DNA of 11,325 bases from Promethearchaeota archaeon (GTDB taxonomy: Archaea > Asgardarchaeota > Lokiarchaeia > Sigynarchaeales > SOKP01): positions 1 to 11,325 of the forward strand of contig JAGXNZ010000088.1 of the NCBI GenBank assembly GCA_019894655.1, given 5' to 3'. The position numbers and the translations under genes are program-made. Positions within the stretch are counted from its first letter, which is position 1. The number at the start of each line of letters is the position of its first letter. Positions 6,853 through 11,325 of this stretch are shown piece by piece. A model generated the notes under the pieces. It saw nothing but the letters and a program-made list of their open reading frames with translations, did no database searches and was not told where the DNA came from.

Positions 6853-7588
6853 GTTTTTCACCTCCCCTTCCTAAATATGCTTCCAATACTATTCTATTTT
6901 TTGCTACCTCTTCTGGAGGTCCTTCTGTTATATATTTACCTTGATGCATAGCTATTGCTCTTGGGACTAAATGCATTAACTCACGCAATACATGACCTGT
7001 CATAAAAACTGTTACTCCATCAGCGTGCAATTTTTTAATCAATTCCGTAATGCCTTTCTGTTCTTCGTGAGAAAGGCCACTAAACGGTTCGTCTAATAGT
7101 AGTAGCTGAGGATTAGTACCTAAGGCTTTTCCAATTTGCAATTTCCTTAAATCACCATGAGGTAAGATTATTGGGGGTATTCTTGCTTTATCAATAAGAC
7201 CAACAGCTGCTAAAATTGAGCTTGCAGATTCGTCTATTCCGTATTCCTTTGCGAGTTTTTTACCTCGAGGTGAAAGACACGATACTGAAATATTATCTAA
7301 TAGTGACATAAATTTAAAAGATCGAACTAGTTGAAAAGTTCTCGCAATACCTAAATTTACAATTTTATGAGGTTTCATACCGGTAATATCGCGCCCATCG
7401 AACCGAATTGTACCAGAACTAGGTTTTTCAAATCCAGAAATTAGATTAAATAAAGTAGTTTTTCCAGCTCCATTTGGACCAATTAAGCCAGTAAATTCGC
7501 CACGTTTAACTTCAAAACTAAAATCGTTGACTGCTGTTAATCCACTATACTTTTTAGTTAGGTTCTTTACTTCTAAAATTATTCCCAT
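6845..7588 (-). CDS. livG: LIV-type ABC transporter ATP-binding protein LivG
   Basis: This 247-residue protein is the second ATPase of the LIV-type importer. Walker A GPNGAGKTT is at 37-45, the Q-loop at GIARTFQLV (Q86), Walker B LLLLDEPFSGL at 162-172, and the switch histidine H199 in MTGHV. The C-terminal GPPEEVAKNRIVLEAYLG block (223-240) is the typical LivG ending and separates it from LivF. The ABC signature reads LPHGD (142-146), not LSGGQ or the LAYGQ/LSYGx common in LivG, and MTGHV replaces the usual IEHDM. These make it a diverged member, though otherwise complete. It starts with ATG, without a strong Shine-Dalgarno site, 49 nt after livM, and its end overlaps livF, suggesting coupled synthesis of the two ATPases. 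Confidence 0.93.
   Translation of the reverse strand: MGIILEVKNLTKKYSGLTAVNDFSFEVKRGEFTGLIGPNGAGKTTLFNLISGFEKPSSGTIRFDGRDITGMKPHKIVNLGIARTFQLVRSFKFMSLLDNISVSCLSPRGKKLAKEYGIDESASSILAAVGLIDKARIPPIILPHGDLRKLQIGKALGTNPQLLLLDEPFSGLSHEEQKGITELIKKLHADGVTVFMTGHVLRELMHLVPRAIAMHQGKYITEGPPEEVAKNRIVLEAYLGRGGEKLA
6858..6865 (-). promoter_or_regulatory. Strong Shine-Dalgarno of livF, deciding a TTG start
   Basis: GGAGGTGA on the minus strand lies within the end of livG. It stands 5 nt before the TTG at 6850-6852 but overlaps the GTG at 6859-6861, so it supports the TTG as the livF start. Confidence 0.65.
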
Positions 7589-7637
7589 ATTAATACATCA
7601 AAATTCTTAATTATATTTTATCATAAATAAATTAAAG

Positions 7638-8690
7638 TTACCTTCCCAATAAGACATCCCATAAATTTTGCAGTCTCTCTAAAATAGGTTTTAATAATCC
7701 ATGTTCTGAAAATCGAATTATCAGAATTAATAATATCGAAAATATAAATATTGGTTCCATAAAACCACCTAATACCTCAAGTTGCGGTATATCTCCAAGC
7801 AATCGGAGAATTTCACCGAGGAATACAAAAATAAATGCTCCTAGAGCTGCTCCAGAAAGAGTAGCAATCCCTCCAATGGCTACCATGATAATCGCATAAA
7901 ACGAATATAGTGGTTGAAAGACTCCAGGATTTACACCGCTAAACCTTAACGCATATAAACCTCCAGCAATACCCGCAAAAAAGCCACTAATTAAGAATGC
8001 TAAAATTTTATATTTAGTCGTATTAATTCCTGAAGCGCTAGTGCCTGTTTCATCATCTCTAATAGCTTTAAAAATTGTACCGATGTTAGATTTAACAATA
8101 TAAGTTAAGATCAATACTGAAATACACATTATAAATAAGATTGCGAAATATTGAATAGTAATATTAGTTGAAATAGGAGGAACTTGGCCTAATCCATCTG
8201 TACCGAATAATTCTGTACCAAATGCATCCTCCCAAAGAATTCCTAATGATCCCATTAAAAAAACTTGATATAAGATTAAACTCATAGCTAATGTACCTAA
8301 AGCTAAATATGGTCCTTTTAATCTTAAAGCTGGGACACCAACAATTAAACCAAACAATACTGCTATAATTGCGCCAAATAATAAAGCACTCCACCAAGGC
8401 CAAGCGAAATACTTAATAAAATATGATGTTGCATATCCTGAAACTCCTAAGAAAATGGCATGTCCAAAACTTACCTGACCAACATATCCAGCTAAAAAAT
8501 CCCAAGATATAGCAAAAATAGTGTAGATCATAAATGTGTTAAAAATTCCGATAATATATGGATTCTGAGTTCCAAATGGAATTAAAATTAATCCTATTAA
8601 ACAAATAAGTGTCAATTTCCCTCTAAAAGTTTTAAGCCAGTCTCTGAAATATGCGGGAAAACCAGATATCTTTGTCTTTAATTTTTCCAA
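7638..8690 (-). CDS. livM: LIV-type ABC transporter permease LivM
   Basis: This 350-residue multi-spanning permease is half of the membrane channel of the LIV-type importer. Family motifs are clear: AGYVGQVSFGHAIFLGVSGY (67-86), LRLKGPYLALGTLAMS (122-137), GTDGLGQVPPI (163-173), the ATPase-coupling loop IFKAIRDDETGTSASGIN (206-223), and AGIAGGLYA followed by GGIATLSGAALGAF. Roughly ten hydrophobic segments are visible, and residues 1-24 form a polar, positively charged cytoplasmic tail. The TTG start at 8690 has a GAGGT Shine-Dalgarno 10 nt upstream, and no in-frame ATG lies between that site and the first family motif. It lies 30 nt downstream of livH and 49 nt upstream of livG, consistent with one operon. 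Confidence 0.95.
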   Translation of the reverse strand: MEKLKTKISGFPAYFRDWLKTFRGKLTLICLIGLILIPFGTQNPYIIGIFNTFMIYTIFAISWDFLAGYVGQVSFGHAIFLGVSGYATSYFIKYFAWPWWSALLFGAIIAVLFGLIVGVPALRLKGPYLALGTLAMSLILYQVFLMGSLGILWEDAFGTELFGTDGLGQVPPISTNITIQYFAILFIMCISVLILTYIVKSNIGTIFKAIRDDETGTSASGINTTKYKILAFLISGFFAGIAGGLYALRFSGVNPGVFQPLYSFYAIIMVAIGGIATLSGAALGAFIFVFLGEILRLLGDIPQLEVLGGFMEPIFIFSILLILIIRFSEHGLLKPILERLQNLWDVLLGR

Positions 8691-8700
8691 GTCTTTTATT

Positions 8701-8705
8701 ACCTC
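8701..8705 (-). promoter_or_regulatory. Shine-Dalgarno of livM supporting a TTG start
   Basis: GAGGT on the minus strand lies 10 nt before the TTG at 8688-8690. It is the only convincing ribosome-binding site in the 30-nt livH-livM gap. Confidence 0.5.
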
Positions 8706-8720
8706 AATTTTTATTGAAAT

Positions 8721-9590
8721 TTAATCTATTTCCTTCTTTCCGAAAATTCCCCTTGGTCTTAATACCAACATCAAAACGATTACAATGATTGGTATCAAGG
8801 CACTTAAAATGGGGCTAACAAAATAATTAGTATAAGCTCTCGCAAAAGCAATAAGGAAAGCCCCTGCTACACTCCCTTGAAGGCTTCCTAAACCTCCAAG
8901 AACTACTATTGCAAATGAATTTAATAGTATATTCCATCCTATATGCGGTGCTACTATATCAACGGGTACGTTTAATACTGCTGCTGCGGCTGCAAGAAAA
9001 GCAGAAATCATGAGCGTATAAGCTAAGATTCTATCTACATTGATTCCCATTAAAGAAGCCGCTTCTGAATCTTGGGCAACAGCACGAATTGATTTACCCA
9101 ATTTAGATTTATTAATAAATAATGTAATTAAAAAGACAAGTGATAAGGCAATAACGATAATTAAGATGTAATGATATGGAACGGTCACTCCAAATATATT
9201 AAAAACCCCTGGAATGATATGTGGCATATCATGATATTGTTTATCAACTAAAATTCCGACTAAATTTTCTATAAAAAAGGCAAACGCAAAGGTAACAATT
9301 ACAACCCCAACATGACTATCTTTTAATGGTTTTATTAGTAAAAAATAGATTAAGCCTCCAATTAAGGTGGTGATTATTAGTGCGACAATTATTCCAATTA
9401 TCAAACCAAAAACTGGTATATTAATAAAAAACCAATAAAAAAGATAGGTCGCAATAATATAAAATGCTCCATGTGCTTGATTTAAAATACCACCCACACC
9501 ATATACTAATGAAAATCCCATCGCTAATAATGAATAAATTGAACCTTGAATAATACCAAAAATTACAAAACTAAGAATAGTATCTATCAA
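8721..9590 (-). CDS. livH: LIV-type ABC transporter permease LivH
   Basis: This 289-residue permease is the second channel subunit of the LIV-type importer and the first gene of the operon. Diagnostic stretches are IQGSIYSLLAMGFSLVYGVG (14-33), LNQAHGAFYIIATY (36-49; the family norm is NFAHG, here NQAHG), the coupling loop IRAVAQDSEAASLMGINVDR (168-187), VLGGLGSLQGSVAGAF (230-245) and the C-terminal LRPRGIFGKKE. About eight membrane segments can be picked out. The start is TTG at 9588-9590, preceded by GGTGAT (complement of 9598-9603) at a spacing of 7 nt. The next in-frame ATG (Met24) would remove the first membrane helix. It is transcribed divergently from the binding-protein gene, sharing a 218-nt promoter region. 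Confidence 0.95.
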   Translation of the reverse strand: MIDTILSFVIFGIIQGSIYSLLAMGFSLVYGVGGILNQAHGAFYIIATYLFYWFFINIPVFGLIIGIIVALIITTLIGGLIYFLLIKPLKDSHVGVVIVTFAFAFFIENLVGILVDKQYHDMPHIIPGVFNIFGVTVPYHYILIIVIALSLVFLITLFINKSKLGKSIRAVAQDSEAASLMGINVDRILAYTLMISAFLAAAAAVLNVPVDIVAPHIGWNILLNSFAIVVLGGLGSLQGSVAGAFLIAFARAYTNYFVSPILSALIPIIVIVLMLVLRPRGIFGKKEID

Positions 9591-9597
9591 CTAAAAA

Positions 9598-9603
9598 ATC
9601 ACC
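9598..9603 (-). promoter_or_regulatory. Shine-Dalgarno of livH supporting a TTG start
   Basis: GGTGAT on the minus strand lies 7 nt before the TTG at 9588-9590. It resembles the sites before the HEAT gene (AAGGTGAT) and livK (GTGATG), so TTG initiation with a good Shine-Dalgarno seems to be a habit of this operon. Confidence 0.6.
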
Positions 9604-9644
9604 AAATTTTTGAGAACGAAATATCTTTTCTCGATATATTATAC

Positions 9645-9652
9645 TTTATAGA
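9645..9652 (-). promoter_or_regulatory. Probable TATA box of the liv operon (livH)
   Basis: Read on the minus strand this is TCTATAAA, about 55-62 nt before the livH start. A transcription start about 25 nt downstream would leave a leader of some 30 nt containing the Shine-Dalgarno site, a layout similar to that inferred for livK. An alternative TATA element lies at 9670-9678 on the same strand. The element is also one arm of an 8-bp inverted repeat. Confidence 0.4.
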
Positions 9653-9675
9653 TAATTTTGAGTTCATTCTATAAA
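9645..9675. repeat. 8-bp inverted repeat in the livH-livK divergent promoter region
   Basis: TTTATAGA (9645-9652) and TCTATAAA (9668-9675) are perfect inverted arms separated by 15 nt. They may be an operator for a dimeric regulator placed over the livH core promoter, or simply two outward-facing TATA-like elements. No regulator gene is present in the window. Confidence 0.5.
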
Positions 9676-9739
9676 AAGATTTTTTAAAATATAAAAATTC
9701 TTCATAAAAATAATACAAATAAAACATAAAATCCTAAAT

Positions 9740-9748
9740 CTTTAAATA
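9740..9748 (+). promoter_or_regulatory. Probable TATA box of livK
   Basis: CTTTAAATA matches the archaeal TATA consensus well. It lies about 60 nt before the livK ATG, so a start near 9770 would give a leader of roughly 40 nt carrying the GTGATG ribosome-binding site at 9796-9801, 7 nt before the ATG. A second AT-rich element near 9780 is weaker. Confidence 0.45.
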
Positions 9749-9808
9749 CATGTTTATCTGAAACAGTATTTGTTATACTTTATTTAAATTAAAAAGTGAT
9801 GAAATAAA

Positions 9809-11182
9809 ATGGAAAAACTAACAAAAAGAATTCTAGCAATAGTATTAATTGCTGTTGTTGGTATTGGCGTCGGTGTTACCGTATGGGTTTTTGTAGCACC
9901 TTACGCTTGGAGTGCTCAAGACGCCCCAGGTGCCCCCTCAAATATAACTGAGGATCAAATTATTAAAATTGGAGTTCTGGGAGGAATATACGACATCCAA
10001 GGAAGAGGTCAATTAGAAGGAGCACGATTAGCTGCTTATGAGATTAACCAGGCTGGAGGAATCACTGTCGGGGGAACTACTTATTATATCGGAATTACTG
10101 CTGAGGACACTGACGAATCAAATCCTAACCTAGATACAACCAAAGGAGTATCTGCTGCTGAAAGGATTATAAATTATAAACAAGTCCAATTCCTCACTGG
10201 GGGATTTAGAACAGAAGCTTTACAAGTTTATTTGGAAACTGTAGTAGCAGCTAAAATCCCCTTTATAGGCACTGGAGCCGCAACAGATAGCTTCTGTCAA
10301 AATGTCTTAGATGATTACCCGAAGTATAAATATTTCTTCAGAAATATGCCAATTAACTCAAGTTCATTAGGTGCAGAAATTATTGCCTTTTTAGCAACTT
10401 ATGCGGTTGTATTATCAAGTGATGCTTATGCTAACAGAACGATAAATAAATTTGGTATTCTTTACGAAGACTTAGATTGGACAGAGGCTCTGGTCAATGC
10501 GCTTACTGCTTATCTTCCCTTATATGGGGGAGTTATAGCAGCTAAAGTAGCTTATCCAATCACAGCATTACAAACTGATATGGATGGATATTTGGCCGCA
10601 ATTGATGCAAACAATACACAGATATTAATTCCCGTCATTTCTGCTCAAGGAGGTATTTTAATGATGAATGCTTATACACCTGCCTCTCAAGGCTTTGTTG
10701 TTATAGGAATTGATGTCCAATCACAACTGGATACATTTTGGACTGATTCAAATGGAGCATGCGTTTACGAGACTATTTTACAATCTCTGCATAGCACTTC
10801 AAAAACACCCAGGTCCGTACCATTCTGGAACGCTTATATTGCAGAATATGATCATGAACCTCTTTATACCGCGGTTGGGAGTTATGATGCCATTAATACG
10901 TATGCGTGGGCAATCAATGAAACGCAATCATTTAATGTGGATGGAATAATAAATCAGATAGAAACTATCACTAAAGCAAATCCATTAGCAGGTGCAGGTG
11001 GATTTACAGCTTTCACTACAAGCCACGATGTTCAAGAAGGATATCCTTATGGGTACACACTATTTTGTCAATGGCAAGCAGGAGGGACCAAGGTCGTAGT
11101 TCCTTCTTTCGGTAGTATTTACCCACCTGCAATAGCAACAGGCGCTTATGTATTACCACCAGGATTTGTTTTTAATACCTAA
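9809..11182 (+). CDS. livK: Membrane-anchored LIV-type substrate-binding protein (periplasmic-binding-protein fold I)
   Basis: This 457-residue protein is the extracellular receptor of the importer. After a KR-containing N-terminus, residues 8-34 form one hydrophobic helix. No lipobox cysteine or convincing cleavage site follows, so the helix probably stays as a membrane anchor, as in many archaeal binding proteins. A linker (35-50) leads into the type I binding fold: IIKIGVLGGIYDIQGRGQLEGARLAAYEIN (51-80), NPNLDTTKGVSAAERII (105-121), VQFLTGGFRTEALQV (126-140), KIPFIGTGAATDSF (149-162), INKFGILYEDLDWTEALVNAL (212-232), and a C-terminal lobe ending near 430. It resembles Leu/Ile/Val and amide-binding proteins; the ligand cannot be read from sequence. 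It faces away from livHMGF behind its own promoter and terminator, so it can be expressed at a higher level than the membrane subunits. There is no C-terminal membrane segment. Confidence 0.9.
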   Translation: MEKLTKRILAIVLIAVVGIGVGVTVWVFVAPYAWSAQDAPGAPSNITEDQIIKIGVLGGIYDIQGRGQLEGARLAAYEINQAGGITVGGTTYYIGITAEDTDESNPNLDTTKGVSAAERIINYKQVQFLTGGFRTEALQVYLETVVAAKIPFIGTGAATDSFCQNVLDDYPKYKYFFRNMPINSSSLGAEIIAFLATYAVVLSSDAYANRTINKFGILYEDLDWTEALVNALTAYLPLYGGVIAAKVAYPITALQTDMDGYLAAIDANNTQILIPVISAQGGILMMNAYTPASQGFVVIGIDVQSQLDTFWTDSNGACVYETILQSLHSTSKTPRSVPFWNAYIAEYDHEPLYTAVGSYDAINTYAWAINETQSFNVDGIINQIETITKANPLAGAGGFTAFTTSHDVQEGYPYGYTLFCQWQAGGTKVVVPSFGSIYPPAIATGAYVLPPGFVFNT

Positions 11183-11197
11183 AATTTAACATTAAAA

Positions 11198-11209
11198 TTT
11201 TTTTTTTTT
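11198..11209 (+). terminator. T12 tract, probable livK terminator
   Basis: An uninterrupted run of 12 T begins 15 nt after the livK stop codon. No GC-rich hairpin precedes it, only a short AT stem (AAATTTAA/TTAAAATTT-like). This is the usual form of an archaeal U-tract terminator. The remaining bases to 11325 contain no supportable gene. Confidence 0.65.
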
Positions 11210-11325
11210 CTATTAAATTGATCAGCTGTTTAATAATGAATTGTAACTATCTGTAGCTTCTAAAATTCCGTCTGAATGCTTATCCTAGATAATTTTTAAA
11301 GCCTAAGAAGTTCCTCTAAAATAAC

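Noticed and set aside
8164..8403. Minus-strand frame inside livM in another reading frame
   Set aside because: livM is complete in its own frame with all family motifs. This is an out-of-frame shadow.
9621..9637. ATATC/GATAT inverted repeat near the livH leader
   Set aside because: Five-base arms in AT-rich DNA are expected by chance, and nothing else supports a site here.
10710..10949. Plus-strand frame inside livK in another reading frame
   Set aside because: It is nested inside an intact binding-protein gene with no start signal or recognisable product.
11211..11325. Possible remnant of a minus-strand gene beyond livK
   Set aside because: Short protein-like stretches (VILEELLRL, then DKHSDGILEATDSYNSLLNS before a TGA) appear in different frames broken by stops. 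They are too short and interrupted to call a gene or pseudogene.

Overview
This AT-rich window looks archaeal. Stretches resembling archaeal TATA boxes precede several genes. Shine-Dalgarno sites of the GGTGAT/GAGGT type precede others, and transcription ends are T-tracts without GC hairpins. The solute-binding protein carries an uncleaved-looking N-terminal membrane anchor with no lipobox cysteine. The mix of genes (GH3 glycosidase, LIV-type transporter, acyl-CoA synthetase, long HEAT-repeat protein, UvrA) and the base composition would fit an Asgard (Lokiarchaeia-like) archaeon. That placement is inference and no marker gene is present to prove it.

Layout. Positions 1-54 hold the last 17 codons of an upstream gene, probably uvrA. 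A cytoplasmic GH3 beta-glycosidase (166-2316, +) follows and converges on an HD-domain phosphohydrolase (2341-2928, -). The rest of the minus strand reads, in transcription order from 9590 down to 3024: livH, livM, livG, livF, a 13-repeat HEAT protein, then an acyl-CoA synthetase. The transporter genes and the HEAT gene are tightly packed (gaps of 30 and 49 nt, an 8-nt overlap, then an 11-nt gap) and look like one operon. The acyl-CoA synthetase lies 80 nt further on and may be co-transcribed or have its own promoter. The membrane-anchored substrate-binding protein (livK-like, 9809-11182, +) is transcribed divergently from a shared 218-nt promoter region and ends at a 12-T terminator. No gap exceeds 300 bases.

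How the genes fit together. The LivK-like protein would capture a small amino acid, amide or carboxylate outside the cell. LivH and LivM form the channel and LivG and LivF power it. The HEAT protein is the unusual member: its ribosome-binding site overlaps the livF stop codon, so its synthesis is probably coupled to the transporter ATPase. A CoA ligase next in line raises the possibility that the imported substrate is a carboxylate that is then activated with CoA. The GH3, HD and UvrA genes appear unrelated to this module. I see no RNA genes, CRISPR arrays, insertion sequences or phage genes.
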